A stretch of 64,000 bases of DNA from Erigeron canadensis (GCF_010389155.1 NC_057763.1:31478645-31542644); one strand, 5' to 3'; counted from the stretch's first letter, positions 1-13,198 are shown. Translations and numbers: made by a program. Notes: generated by a model from the letters alone, not told the origin.

Positions 1-374
1 ACCTGCATATAAAAGACAATAAGAGCTATATGTAACATGTGTATATTGAGTGAAAGTAAAATAGACTTGCACAATAATTCTTAGAGATGACGATTTCAAC
101 ACACTTGTATATGAGAGTAACTTCAATATAGCTAACCAACATAGTCAAATGGGACGGAAGTCACACACAGTGTGTTTTAGAAAAGCAGATTATCATCGAC
201 ACAAAGTAACTTTTTAGCTATTCACGACCTATTTGTAGAATTTCTAAATATTGGAAAAAGGTCACTTTTAGGCAAACGTAATCCGTCAGGTAGTTAACGC
301 TACCAGCTTTGACCCGTTACCCAAACACTTACCCGACCCACCCATTTTGGAACATATAATTAAATATGCATCAC

Positions 375-1772
375 CTTAGTGAAAGTAACAATAACAGGAA
401 CCTCAGTGATGTCGAATTGTAGAAACTCTTCATCACTCACGTCCACCACTGTCTGTTCATCAGAGGAGGCAACCGCAACAACATTGACTTTTGGAATACG
501 TGTATTGGTAAAAGCAGCCTATAGAAGCTAATATCAATCAGTAGAGAAAGGTGGTTGCAACACATATACCAGATGCAAAATAAACGTAAATCTATATATG
601 TGGATAAAAAGGTAAATACCCTGATGGCAGCACCTAAGGCATCAAGTAAATCCCCATCCATATTAATCGCAAGACCATTAATATATAGATCCCAACAGAC
701 CTTCCCATCCACAATTGTCAGAGATGAAAGATTAATTCCAGATCCTGACATACAAGTTACGGAAACCCCGTTGTAAATAGAAATAGTGGAAAAATTTTAT
801 ATGTACTAGGACACTAGGACCATGAAACTTTAATTTGTTTGAAGACCGTCATACCTGCTACAGCGTTACCTCTTACAAGACATCGTCTGAGAGCTGCAGA
901 GAGTTCAGTTGACAGTTCTTGACCACCTCTCCGCTGTATATAAGCAAAAGGTAAAATTTTGTAACGTTAAATGATGAAACTTCAAGTATATAACTGTTTC
1001 AACTAAGTTGTCATCAAAGATGTGCTTGTATGATGACAAACTTCAATAATTGGCAAGTATTCAGATATTAAACCTTAAACTCAGACGCTGCCGTGGGACT
1101 GCAATCAATCAAGAAAAAAACGTTGCCTTTGTCGGGTGCCGAAGATCGTGGTTTCCCTAGCTCGGCCTGCAATCAAGTAAGATCATGCAATCAATTAACA
1201 TACAATAAGTTTTTGAGTTATAAGAAAAGACAGTTACACAGACGAAAATTACCTTTATGCTAGCTATGACTTCTGTTCTACCCATCTTAACTCTTGCTGA
1301 ACCATTTGCCTGACGTTAAGCTTAGTAAGCACAAAAAAGCAAGTCTTTTTTCTGTTCTTACTGAATAGTTGCCTGTGCAGGTAAAACGATGAAAACTTTA
1401 TTAAAGAAAAGATGCATAGAAAAGGTCAATGGGTTGGTGGCCCATTGGTAAGGTCTTTGACCTTGGGGAAAACCACCAGGGTTCAAATCTCACTTCCTAC
1501 ATTTGTAGGAGTGGATTATTATGGGGGGTTTCGAGAGTCCTGGGTTTCATCTCAGGCTTGCGTGGTTCGTGCACATCATACTACCCAATTGGATGTCACT
1601 GTGGTGTCTCGAATGCTAACCGCTAACATAGAAAAGGGTTTACTTGAGGAATGACTCCAGCTTCGACCGTTATGGGTCGGTAAGTTAAGCTTGTACGACC
1701 ATCAGTACGCAAAGCTTGAGCAATTGAGCCTTGCATAAAATGCTTTTCTCCTACGGATATGATCCCCTCCAT
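375..1772 (-). CDS. RRP42: Exosome complex subunit RRP42 (RNase PH-like), 5' six coding exons, partial
   Basis: RRP42 is one of the RNase PH-fold subunits of the RNA exosome ring, which threads RNA for 3'-5' decay and processing in nucleus and cytoplasm. Coding exons, in gene order: 1772-1644, 1309-1253, 1166-1074, 933-855, 744-620 and 518-375. All have GT/AG borders and join in one frame into 209 codons. Recognisable family blocks are LRTDGR near residue 22, ANGSARVKMG (44-53), DCSPTA in exon 3, ELSTELSAALRRCL, and GKVCWDLYINGL in exon 5. The chosen start gives a short N-terminus (MEGIISVGEKHF) like that of plant RRP42. The last visible exon ends at a GT donor at 374/373, and nothing resembling the C-terminal exons appears in 1-374. 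They should lie left of the window, which makes the gene truncated by the window rather than broken. Family identity is from remembered homologs; exon borders are read directly. Confidence 0.92.
1412..1640 (+). mobile_element. tRNA-derived SINE inside RRP42 intron 1
   Basis: A split RNA polymerase III promoter is visible. An A-box-like TGGCCCATTGGTAAGG (near 1438) is followed about 45 bases later by a B-box GGTTCAAATCTC (near 1481). A tRNA-unrelated body follows, ending in a CTAACCGCTAAC tract. The element fills most of the 334-base first intron of RRP42 in antisense orientation and ends almost at its donor (1643). No target-site duplication was recognised, so the outer ends are approximate. 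Confidence 0.65.
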
Positions 1773-2539
1773 TCCTAATTCTGAACATATTAAAAAAAAT
1801 AGTAAACGCATACAATACATACATACATATATCAAAAACATAAGATGGCACACGCTCAAATTGTTATACTGAAAATGCTAGAGAGGCAGAATACTAAAAA
1901 GATCTTAACCTTCAGTTATAGTATAGTTTCTAGTATCAGAACGAATTACCGACTAATATTAATACATGCTAGAAAAAAAAATATTCTTTTTTAAGTTTCG
2001 TAACATGAGCAACTGAAACGAATCTGCTTTCATACCAAATTACCAAGTTAAACAAAGCTTATGACAAGTTCATCAACCCGATATCCAAAATAGGTGTTTG
2101 CGTTAACAACAACAACAACACTAATGTGCATCACTAAGTACCTAAATAACAGTCATAGATAGGTATATAATGGGGATAAAAATAACACATTAGTTACTTA
2201 TTTTGGATGTCAACAACAATACCAAATCTCTTCGGTCTTGGTTTTCTGTTTCTTGCTCCGGCTTTTTTTTTTTTTTGGTCCTGGTCGAACAAAAAGGAGA
2301 ACGATGAGATTGTTAACATGCAATAAACCGGGCCGGCAGGGAGTGTTTGGGTTTGGGCCGATCTACATAAGGTTGTTTACAAGGGTTTAGTTTGGGTTCT
2401 CCTGTTGAGGCCTTTTTATGTCTAAAGACACCCCTTAAAAAGGACCACACTAAAAAAAGTCCTCCTTTTGTCACATCATTTGGTTTTTTTTGAGATTTTT
2501 TAGTTATTTTAATTAATGTAGAAATTAGTTATTTCTATC

Positions 2540-2662
2540 CACGTTTGGATATAGATTTCGTCGCAATCAAAGACTGGAAATAATTTCGTTGCCATCAGAG
2601 ACCGAAAATATAACAAGTATTTTTGGTTTCTGATTGAGACGAAACTTATATCTAAATGTATA
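2540..2662. repeat. Short foldback (MITE-like)
   Basis: Imperfect inverted arms: GGATATAGATTTCGTCGCAA on the left (about 2547) and, on the opposite strand, AGATATAAGTTTCGTCTCAA from the right arm (to about 2655). A spacer of about 50 bases separates them. The outer boundaries and superfamily are not clear. Confidence 0.5.
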
Positions 2663-3372
2663 TAAAAATAAATCGTATATAATGGTATATTTTAAATTTA
2701 ACTAAAAGTTATTAGAGTGCTTGTAGTGGTTAAGGGGTGGTCGGGGTAGAAGGCAACGACCTTGACCACCTGGGGTCGACCCATTACATCTTCTGTGTGG
2801 ATATGGTGTGGAGTCTTCAAGGTTGAGCAGTCAACGGCGAAATATAAAATGGGGTGGTGGTGTGGAAAGTCCATTTCTTCTCAATTATTTATGATCCTCC
2901 TGCTTCAATCAATTTCTTTCATTTAGTTTTCACTTTTCACCATACTTCCATTTAATATCTACAAATAGATATCTTAGTTTTTTACTTTAAGTCTTATTCT
3001 CATTTTTGCTCTCTGGGTTTCTATGTTTACAATGTAAATCATTACTTTGATTAGGAAAAATAGTATTTTTGTTTTTATTTTTCATTTTTGTTTGATTAAG
3101 AAGATAATAAACGTTAACTTTTTAAAAGGCTGCAACTTGGTTGATTTTAGATAAAATCAAATAAACTTTTAAATGCAATATTGGCTTTCTGTTCATATAG
3201 TTTCCAGTCTTACAATAAACTTAATTTCTTTTTTAACTATTTAATGCTTGAAATGGTTTTATTATTGAAGTAAAAGTGTTATATTTTGATATAAAAATAT
3301 GGTGTGGTTGCTTGGTGGTGTTGTGTGATGCTGATGTGACGTTGATGTGTCACACCACCTACCGCTCTTAAG

Positions 3373-3449
3373 GGAGTGAATGTTGTGACAAACGCAAAAG
3401 AGTATTTAAATACTAGTAAATCTCAAAAAGGAGTGAATGTTGTGACAAA
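3373..3449. repeat. 20-base perfect direct repeat
   Basis: GGAGTGAATGTTGTGACAAA occurs at 3373-3392 and again at 3430-3449. This could be a duplicated element terminus. Function unknown. Confidence 0.7.
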
Positions 3450-4644
3450 GACAAGATGAGTGACCTTTTTGATCAAAAGAGGCGCCCCTTTTGAATCTGT
3501 TGTCTTTAGAAACATTCTTTCTTTGGTCATATTAGAGGGACCCTTTAATCGAATAACTTGTGAGGGTAATTCTGGGTTACCTAATGTAGGTTGGGGTGGG
3601 TTCCAAACAACAATAAGTAATAAGTGGCTTGGGGTTTCTTGGTGGTTGTAATCAACTAGCAGGAAGTGTTTTCTTGGGTTAAGTTAGTTGTTCACAAATC
3701 ACAAGTTAAATACAAGCAGTCGCTATATATAACACACTAAAAAAGGACTTCCTGCAACTCGGACTAGGGATTTATAACACGGCCGGCCTTTGCATGACCC
3801 CCTCCAAGCTAATGGCCACTCGATCACTTGTATAGAAGAAACAAAGAGCACAAGGTGATATGAACCACATGAAACAATGGAACATCTTCAAGGGCTCACC
3901 TTATCGATTGACTCAAGTATTTTCCACATGTATTACAACTTGCGGGGTCTCATGTCTGGAACCAAGATGTCCGGTCAAAAAGCTTTTATCTTGTTCACAA
4001 AATTGCTTAAAAACAAAGTATTCAAGTCAAACTAATTATTGTAAAAGGGGAAATCATCCCAAATATATATATTCTGAGATGTATCGTTTTTTTGGTGTGT
4101 TAACCAACCCGAATCCAAAGTTCACCTCATGATTTGGATTTTCAGGAGTATTGGAATGATTAAGTTTCGTGTTGGCGTAATATGAAGCTTAGATGATTGC
4201 TGCAAAACGAATTATTGAACTGATAGACAACTAAAACAACCAATTCTCTAAACGAAATTTACAAAAACCTTTTTGCTGGTCTGCATCTGATGCATCATCA
4301 TGCAAAGTGCAAATCGATCCCTAAGCAAAACTCTACAACATCTACTATACCCAAATAATATCCAATGATTTTAAACTCAACTAACAAATGTTAAATGTCA
4401 ATAATACTTGCCTACCTAGAGTACTGCGCGTAACGAAACAGAACTTTGCGATTTCATTGTCAATCATCGAGTGCATCAACCTTCCCGATAGACAACAACA
4501 TTTGATGATACAGGAAGGATCCAAAGGCACACAACAGAAACCTGTATAATCACTTCCTCTCTGATAACAAGGTCTTTTAAGCTTCTGTTTTAATTTCTGT
4601 GTTAGGATAAACGGCATACACCATGTACAAGTTGATAGATAAGC

Positions 4645-7600
4645 CTAGTCACGTGCTCCAAAATCCCATAAATGAATGGTGTGATCATTGGTACAAGCTG
4701 CTACATACCGTTCATCTGCAATGAGCGCGGTTGCATCCCCTATCCGTTCTCTTAAAATATACAAGTGCGCTCCATGATTCAATTCCCAAACTCTAATCCC
4801 ACCCCCAATGCACATAAAACCATAGCCACCATTCATACACCCAAGCGACCCACCACGAGCCATAAACCTACAGATTTCTTGCAAACTACCCACTTGGCGT
4901 ACATTAGCTACACCCCTACTATTTACAAACACGAGAGCTCCATCATAAGCGTCAGCTGCACCAACGCTTATCTGCCTTACAACCTCTCCTAAAATTACTT
5001 GGCTTCTCAAATCAAATACAATGACCCTGCTTCTCGTAAAACCTACCGCAAGATCATCATTTGTTATGCGGATTCGACCAACATGCTCAGTCAGGTCTGT
5101 GAGTAAGTGCCAGCCAATTACTGCGTCTGGGTCAGTCAGTGTGCCACCAATGAATACAAGTTCTTCCGTATTTCCATTTCGTACATGAAAGGCACGGTTT
5201 GGAACACCTAGCCAACCAAAAAAAAAGGATACATGTTCATGTCAGTTTAGATATGCATATAGCAGATGATTTAACAAATGAAATAAAAAATTTTCAAACA
5301 CCTGCATAAAGACCGACCCACCACTGGTTACAACCAGCAAAATCTACAAGGACACCGTCAGTTACCACATCACCTAAGTAAGCCCTCCGTGTGACTCCGG
5401 GAACGTTGATAGATGCAACATGAATATCACCATCATGTGAGGCAAATACAAGCCTGTTATCTGTAAAAAAGATCCCACAGACGGTGCGAGAGAACGGGCC
5501 AAGATGGTTACGTTGAAGAGGATGGAAGGTTGACACGTGATGCCTCGTGGGAAGGTGAAATAGGCGAACAGACCCATCGGAAAAACCAGCAGCAAGATGG
5601 TAATCAGATAGTGCAAGGCGGCGGCAGGAGAGAATTTCGTTATTGTTATTATTATTATTGTTATCATTCGGAGGGAAGTTGAGGGTGTTGTAGATATACC
5701 TTCTATCACGGAAGTTTCTAGTTGTTCTATGGCGGTAAATGTATTCTTCATACCATGTCGGATGGAGGAGGTGATTACGACGCCATATACGCCGTGTCAG
5801 GGTTTGCCAAAGGAGGTCAGACTGGGATACCGTTCGCCATGTTCGACATACCTGAAGAGAGCGTCCACATTTTTTAGTACTAAATAAAAAGAAAATTGCT
5901 TTAAAGATGAAAGCATATGCTATAATAATTATCATATATATATATATATATATGATTCATATTGGCAATGAAGGATTAATCATTATAATGTCTTCAGCAT
6001 AAACATTCTTATTTGGATTAGATCACGGATACATTACCTCAATCTACCTATATGATTAGTTAGCCATCCTAAAGAAAGCATTCAAGTTATATTTCAAAAA
6101 AAAAGTGTGATTTTCATGCAACTTAAACCGGCCCAGGCCAAATCGTCCCTATTCTTTTTTTTTCAAAGCGCCCGATCTACGTAAACCAGATTAATTTCCT
6201 TCAATGAAGGTAGACTTGGACTATATTAAGCTACAACAGAAACAAAGAACCTTAATTAACTAGGTGAGTTTATTGCACAATGCATTAATTGTTTTACACA
6301 AAATAGTAACATATTCCAGTTACTTACAATTGTTATCTCTTTTACATGGTTGTTGTTATAAGATTTGGATGAACGAGTCATTTGTAATGACTATACAAAA
6401 TCTTGCTAACAAAGATACTAGTAAGCATAAATGATTAAATTAGTTGTGAAGAAAATAATAAGCAAAACATGCATACTCCCTCTGTTCCAAATTAAAGTCC
6501 ATATTATAAATGATTAAATTAGTTGTGAAGAGTAATATTGTACCAGATTTGATACAAATGAATGATGATATTTTTAATTCCTCTTCCTCTAAAGAAAACA
6601 ACAACTTTAAATTTGAATGATGATATTTTTATATTTACATTTACATACAAAATATATGAAGAGAGAAAGCTAGGAGGATGTAATTGAAATAAAGAATGAA
6701 TAGTGGAATAAGGGAGTAAACAAAACTGGAATTGATAAGATAGAAAGAAAGAAAGGCCTTTAGCAGCATGGGGGATATATCCTATGACAGGAGACTTCAT
6801 GCGCTACATAACAGGCATGCAGAAAAGGTATCCTACATACTACTATTATTAATAAATATATTATATTATATATAAATAAATAAAAAAAGAGAGAGACACA
6901 ACTTGATGGAACCAAAACTTAAATTACTAGTCCACTTTACAACATAAACTCGCATCCCTTTTTGCAGTGTAAATTGTAAAGTGACAAACATATTTTTTTT
7001 TTATATATATAGCATTGTACCCGCGCGATGCGGCGGCGGTTTGGTGCTGACGGCGATTGGCGGTGGTGATGGCGGCCGTGGTGGTGTTGTTCATGGTGGG
7101 TGTAAATGCGTAAATAATTTATGTATATGTAATTGATGTAAAGTGATATTAGATATAATTTAGAAGATAATGGATTAATGGTGTGAATTAACTTATTAAG
7201 GGTAAAATGGTAATTTTTCTATCCAACACTTTTATAAAAGAGAGAAAGTGATAATTATTATAAAATAGTATAGATGATATGATATTATATATATGTGTAT
7301 ATGAGCTAGTGAGTATGTGGCTGTAGACATGTAAGTTTTGGTGTAGATCCCTTTATATCTTGATTTTTTAATCCATAAAAAATCATGAGTGATCAAATAT
7401 TATTAATTTATATATCTATACTCATTAAAAATTATCCACCCATGTTGAAAGTTTACAAGATTTGGGACATGTAAGTTTACGTTTTTGCCCTTCCTCGCCC
7501 CTTTAGTCTTTCCTCTCCCAATTAATAAATATCCTTCAATAAATACAAATACACTTCATCAAAAGCAGACACATTAAACATTAATATTTGTCTTCTTTAT

Positions 7601-10600
7601 ACCCTAAAGCACACAACATATTCATATGGAGTCGGGAATTATGACGCTACAACGTCTATTAATATGGATCTCGATCAAGCAAAAGTCGTAATTAACGAGA
7701 TCAAAAGATTTCAAGATCAAGAGGAGGTCATAATTAACGATATTAAAAGATTTTAAGATTACAACAATCGAAACTCTCTCAATGATATTCGCCGCAACGC
7801 GCGTTGCATGCTCCTATTATATTAAAAAGTTAGTAAAGTATAACCTCTACAAATTAATAGTGTTGGAACTGAGATATTTTATTAATTTAATGAGTTATTA
7901 ATTTATCGAGTGTAAATTTACAATACTTCTTTTATATTGGAACTTGAAAAATTTATAAATTTATCGAGGTAGTATTAAAAGGTTCTACTGTGTATGGGGT
8001 TATACACCAAGGAAACAGTACTTATATAACATTTAGAGAGAGAGAGAGATGTCAGAATCAATGCTCGGAGAATAAGAAAAACACAGAAGACAGCTTTTTC
8101 TAGGACGTGTTGTATACATTTGTAGCTAGATCACCTGATGCCTACAAACTTACTACTAGCACTGCCACTCACTGCTAAATATAGACCTTCCTTTATTATT
8201 ATTTTTTCACTTTTTTATTTTATATATTTTTGACTTTAGTAATGTTTCGTCTTGTCCTTCTTATTATTCTGCTTCAATTCTTATCATACAATAAGTACCA
8301 TCAAACCCCAGAGTACTGTCACTACTGCAATATACTAACTATTCATCACTGTCCCCTGCCCCTCATGCCATTTCCAGCCTTTTGCCCCCATGCTTTTAAT
8401 CCCCCCACTTTCTAAATCAAACGTATAATGTCATCAAATTAACTAGAATTATATTGTTACCTTGATATAAAGATATATATACCTAGACCAAGCCATATTG
8501 AAAACCATCTTTCTTTTGGCACTAAAATCTCTTTCTATCACCAATTGGTCACATGGTAACATGAGCCCACAGATAAACATTACAATTAACAGGTTCAAAT
8601 TTACCAAAGACAAGTAAAAAATTATATCTTCTGATACATGTGTGAGAATGACACCATGAGTATTATATTGTGTGTCCTCTAATTACCTTACCTTAATACA
8701 AAAACAAAAACAAAAATTAACTAAATTTTAAAAGTTTGTAATACCTAGGGTCTAGGGACGATTTTGTAATCCTACTGCTTGACTAACTTTGTCAAAAAAA
8801 GAATTCTAAATTCGTATGCCCTTAGAGAATGCTCTTACTATTTTAGTATATACTCCGTATTTATCTAAAGAATAAGGTACACCATAAAGTACAAACCCAG
8901 GGTGATGCATGTAACATTCATATTCATTTTCATATGAAACAAATACTGGTAATAATAAAACATCTTCTCCATAGTTTCTTGTCCCCAAAACAACACTAAA
9001 AAGCAAAAAGGTGATAAAAAGCCAGATTTCTTTGAAAGGGACAAAGGATGTTGGACATAAGATGGATAGTCAAAACTTGGACCTCGTCAACTTGGCATTG
9101 GATAGTGACCCCTATCTAAAAGTTATGATCCTTTTCCTTCATTTATTTATCAATATTTTTAGTACCCTAGTATGGTAGTATCACATTAACAATGAAAAAA
9201 AGGCATCCCAAAAAAAAAAATCTACACTTTCTACTAGTCTATATGAGATTTACCCTATTCATAACAAGATTTTCATTCCAATGCTATTCTAATCACATCT
9301 GTCAAAAGGTGTGACATGAGCATCACTATGCCATTATACAAAGCCTAATTTCTTTTTAAATCATTACACTAAAGATTAGACCCATAAAATCAAAAATATC
9401 TTATGATACCCTACATAATATCACACAAAAATCATCAATCCATACTAATCACTCCATGCTATCACGATAACTGCTCACACTGGAAAAGCGGCGTGTAAAC
9501 CCTATTATGTTCAAAGGATAATTGCTACTCTCCACGTTTCAAAATAAATGACAACTTATTCATTGTAATTTCTCCGGAACCAAGTGTTCTATCTTCAAAA
9601 ATAGCATATTAACTTCACCATTATAACATTGATGCACTTTTTCACAAAAGAATCGTAAGAATTTGACAATTTGTGAAAAAGGCAAAGAATTATGTCAATA
9701 ATTAAATAATTTAGCATCTTCTTCTAAAAATTTATTTATTTTCTCTAGTAAGACATTTACTATACAACAAGAGAGTAATTTTCTTTACAAGGGGAAAGAA
9801 AAATGTTTTTTTAGTACACAAACGTATTGCTCACATAAAATGACACATTTTATATTTTTAGACCACACAAACTATGGAATCTTAAACAAACATATATCCT
9901 CGGGTTATGATCCATAAAATAAAGAGAGGAAGAAAACTAAAAGAAAAGGAAAATCCATAAGACAATAGTCTCTTGGGTTATGTGATCCATGAGAGCCAAA
10001 ATGGCCAAAAACTATTGTAGAAAGGCTTTTAATAACTTTTTTTTTTTTCATTCTTTCATTCCCAAGAAAGTGGTAGTCAAAAGCCCCCCACAAGAAAGTA
10101 TTGTCTTTCTTTATAAAGTAGAGACGAACCTGCACCTTTCCAACCAACTATCAACTTGGGCAATTAATTAATCTTCCAAAATCCCAGAAATTGTCACGCC
10201 TAGAACATCATTTCTTAATTTTTACATAAAACCAACAACAGTATGAAACTAAAAAAGAAATAAGAAAAGAAAACCAATAAAGCTTACATCAATTAGTTGC
10301 ATGATAACAGTGACAGAGCCAGGATTTCTAGTCTATGTCACCGAATAGTTTTCAAAATATTAACAAGCGTATAAATTGTACTATCAAGTTAATTTATACC
10401 AATCTAAGGTTGACAATTACCTTTAAACCATATAAATACATAAAAATAGTAATAAATCTAAAGAATTTTATAAATAATGTGGGGTTGTCATGGCCACCCG
10501 TGGCCACCAAATAGTTCCGCCACTGCATAAGACTAATGTGGAGTGTAAAGGATTATGTGTTTTTAAGCACAAATCAAGGTTTAAATTCCTGACTAGGTCT

Positions 10601-10642
10601 TGTAAGGTTTTTTCCGTAAAACTTAATGGTGTATAAGTTATA

Positions 10643-10705
<63 letters not shown>

Positions 10706-13198
10706 CACTCTGGTGAGAACACTCTTAAAATAAGAACAGTGAGAACATCTTAAAAACATAATTTTGATGCATTAAAAGTTATAAAACTAACATGGTGCAT
10801 AACTAATTATCATTATTTAAGTGTTTAACAACACATTCATCTGTCAAAATCGAAATAATCATGTTTTTTGTTTTGTGCATCCATCTTGGATGCATATTCG
10901 TCAAAATGATGCATCCAACAAAAAACGTGATTTTTTCGATTTTGATAAATCAATGTGTTGTTAAACACTTAAATAATGATAATTAGTTATGCACTATGTC
11001 AGTTTTATGGACTTTTAATGCATCAAAATGATGATTTTCAAGTGTTCTCACCGTTTTTATTTTAAATATGTTCTTATTTGATTGTCCCTATATATATATA
11101 TATATATATATAACACATTTAAGAACAACTATAACTAATAGTTCACGTATTGTTTTTACTCGACATATCTATACAAAAAGTTTAACATATTTCTATCGAT
11201 TCTATTAAAAATAAATATAGATCCAAAGAGCTTGAGACGTCGCGAATTTTAGTTTGATATACATTCCTCATAAAAATAAAAGGGAGACAGACCTTTTTAA
11301 AACAGCAAACATAGATTTAAAATTAACAAATATTCCTACAAACGAAAAGAGCATAAAGGAAACATTTGACCATATAATAGTTATAGGTATAGTATGTATA
11401 TAATACAAACATAAATAAATATAAGTATATGGTACAACTACAAATAGATCATATAGAAAGGATATCTGTTCAGACCTATTACTAGAATTTACTTTGTTGT
11501 ACGTGGTACCAAGTAGTACTCCTACAAGATCTAGTATACATATACATGCATACAATTTATTTAAAAGTGAAATGACAATGCATTCAAATATTCGATAACA
11601 TCATCAAGTTATGTTTTGTTTTAGCCTGGCTTATATTTATTTTCTTGATCTTTTATAGTATCTGCTCAGGTTTTCCATCCTACACCAATTAGGGGGAAAA
11701 AAAACCCTAATCTCGATTTTCTTTAGATGGAATCTGAAACCAGTTTTTCTATGTCATCTTGGTAAGAGTAAGGTTGTCATCTTTAACTTTCTCATACAAC
11801 GTGAGGTATTGGGAAAAAAAACCATGAATACAATATTGGTTATTTACTTTTTACAATATAATGTTCGTTGTAAGTAATGTGACTTTCTTATTCCTATATT
11901 GGTGAACCTTAATTTCTTACAAAGTCTTGAGCTAGAATTTACTGACTAATTTTTTTTTTTTTGAACGGTAAATTTGAGCTCAACGGCATGCCTCTTCGTA
12001 TACCGAACTCCAATTCCAGAGGAAACCTATAATGTCCTTCCTTCATTTTTGGGAGCATTTTGCTCACCAGGATTTGAATCTATGACCTCTCAGTCTCATG
12101 CTCCACCATATACCAATCCATGTATTGATGATTGGTTAAATTTACCGACTATTTGATCGATGATTTGTACACCACTAATTGACTTTTATAAGACGACTCA
12201 ATTGAACACCCGATGCTTACCAAAGTATTTAAGTTTTATTCAGCTTATAATTTGAGAGGCGTGTGATTAGATGACATAATTAACATAAGATGGTCTTCAT
12301 TGTTATATAAGTGATAACATATCAATCAAGTCATGTTCAGTGTGTAAAGTTTGTGTGGCGATGTATATATTTGTGTTTTAAAAGGAAAACATATATACAA
12401 AATCAAAAGCAAATGTAAACACAATCCTCAATTATGTTTTGACTTTTGATAAAGTTAACACGGTATTTTTGTAAACAAATTAACAAAATGTAAAAAGTAG
12501 TCAATATATTAATTTGTTATATATGCATCTAATTAAGTCACCCTTATTCCAAATTAGCATATGAAAGCATTAAACTGGGAAAAATGTATAACAAACACTT
12601 CCAAAAAAAAAAAAAAAAAGTAGCGGTAGTAGACTAGTAGTAGTAGAATTTTGTTAATTTTTTTTTTTTACATAATATGTAAACTATCTAAAATTTTTTA
12701 AATAATTTAGGTTAGTACATAATTTACCAAATTTTCGATTATTTTAAATATTTTTAGTATCATAATTATTAATCGGTTTCATTTGATTATACTTTCTTGA
12801 TTATTTTTTTTACGTTATTTACATGTTTAATACCAAATTCTTTTGACAAATTTGAACTCTTTCAAATCAACATCTTAAAAAAGAAAGTCAAACACACACA
12901 AATATAATGTAATACTACTATATATATACATATGGAAATGTTGTGCATGGAAACAAATAAAAAAGATATATGTGACCTGGAAAATATTAAAAAGAGCAGG
13001 AGCAGCAGCAAGGCGACCATCTGTGAGGGCAGAATCAATGGCGATTTGTGAAGCAAGTGCTTCGAGAAACGGTTCAGGCCACACACCCGAGTTGAAACGC
13101 TGACGAGCATGTGGTGGCTCATCGAACTCACCTCCACCACCGCCGCCATTGCCACCGTCTCCACCGTCATGTGACGAAGAAGACGAGGACGTTGACAT
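4645..13198 (-). CDS. SAP: STERILE APETALA-like F-box/WD40 protein, complete, 3 exons
   Basis: SAP is a plant F-box protein with WD40-like C-terminal repeats. In Arabidopsis it forms an SCF ubiquitin ligase that controls flower and organ size through meristemoid proliferation and PEAPOD turnover. Exons in gene order: 13198-12977, 5851-5302 and 5207-4645. These total 1335 bases, 444 residues plus stop, against about 446 in Arabidopsis as I recall it. Exon 1 encodes a Ser/Gly-rich head and the F-box start (VWPEPFLEALASQ, from residue 39). Exon 2 resumes in frame with VCRTWRTVSQSDLLW, then WYEEYIYRHRTTRNFR and several WD-like blades. Exon 3 ends HLWDFGARD. An Asn-rich run (NDNNNNNNNN) in exon 2 comes from an ATT/GTT repeat. 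The first intron (5852-12976) is 7125 bases and full of mobile elements. All junctions are GT/AG in the right phase. No frameshift or stop interrupts the gene. Confidence 0.93.
7010..7274 (-). mobile_element. Small non-autonomous Helitron-like element in SAP intron 1
   Basis: On the minus strand it begins TCTATACTATTTTATAA (at 7274). It ends in a GC-rich hairpin CCGCATCGCGCGGG followed by TACAATGCTAT (at about 7010), which is the Helitron pattern of a 5' TC and a 3' hairpin plus CTRR-like end. Just before the hairpin lies a run of GGT/GGC-type triplets. It encodes nothing. The last base of the CTRR end is degenerate here. Confidence 0.6.
7415..7822 (+). mobile_element. Helitron-like element in SAP intron 1, plus orientation
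   Basis: It starts TCTATACTCATTAAAAAT and ends with the hairpin CGCAACGCGCGTTGC followed by ATGCTCCTAT. The 5' end matches the copies at 7274, 13797 and 24262, but this one is in the opposite orientation. Non-coding. Ends estimated by eye. Confidence 0.5.
8035..8049. repeat. (GA)n microsatellite in SAP intron 1
   Basis: About seven GA units. Confidence 0.85.
10645..11112. mobile_element. Foldback MITE embedded in a (TA)n microsatellite, SAP intron 1
   Basis: A 384-base element (10705-11088) is flanked by (TA)n on both sides (10645-10704 and 11089-11112). The whole element is a near-perfect hairpin. Arms of roughly 180 bases share GTGTTTAACAACACATT, ATGCATTAAAAGT and TAACTAATTATCATTATT in opposite orientation. 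The loop lies near 10885-10905. The right terminus read outward, GGGACAATCAAATAAGAAC, resembles the termini at 24915 and 26705. The TA-repeat target recalls the rice 'micron' type of MITE. No coding capacity. Confidence 0.75.
11950..12165 (-). mobile_element. SINE-like element, minus strand, SAP intron 1
   Basis: The minus strand shows an A-box-like TGGTATATGGTGGAGCATGA and a B-box GATTCAAATCCTG about 40 bases on. The body ends in an A-rich tail (the T-run at 11951-11962 on the plus strand). Confidence 0.5.

Larger units (their letters stand above)
1773..4644. other. Intergenic, 5' flank of RRP42 and 3' flank of SAP
   Basis: No credible gene. The short open frames here match no family I know. 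The stretch holds AT-rich DNA, a small foldback (2540-2662), a direct repeat (3373 and 3430), a G/T-rich patch at 3295-3360 and an A/T-rich tract near 2980-3300. The SAP 3' UTR should lie in the last few hundred bases, but no polyadenylation site was placed. Confidence 0.6.

Noticed and set aside
1430..1510. True tRNA gene
   Set aside because: A and B boxes are present, but no cloverleaf with acceptor stem pairing could be formed; SINE body follows.
1412..1654. 80-codon frame near RRP42 exon 1
   Set aside because: Lies across a SINE with A and B boxes; antisense to an intron.
3460..3651. 63-codon frame
   Set aside because: No family resemblance and no supporting signals; length expected by chance.
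5374..5751. 125-codon minus frame within SAP exon 2
   Set aside because: Alternative frame of a conserved exon with no family resemblance of its own.
6475..6540. Stowaway/Tourist-type MITE from the ACTCCCTCTGTTCCAAATTA start
   Set aside because: Only one terminus resembles this common MITE type; no matching inverted end was found, though a 24-base direct repeat (AAATGATTAAATTAGTTGTG...) flanks the area.
8230..8415. 61-codon frame with hydrophobic start
   Set aside because: Inside the SAP intron with no homolog recognised and no splice logic.
10468..10759. Ile/Tyr-repeat frames
   Set aside because: Translation of the (TA)n microsatellite.
12862..13170. Open frame in another phase over SAP exon 1
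   Set aside because: It is the shadow of the SAP first exon. The family match VWPEPFLEALASQ lies in the frame starting at 13198.
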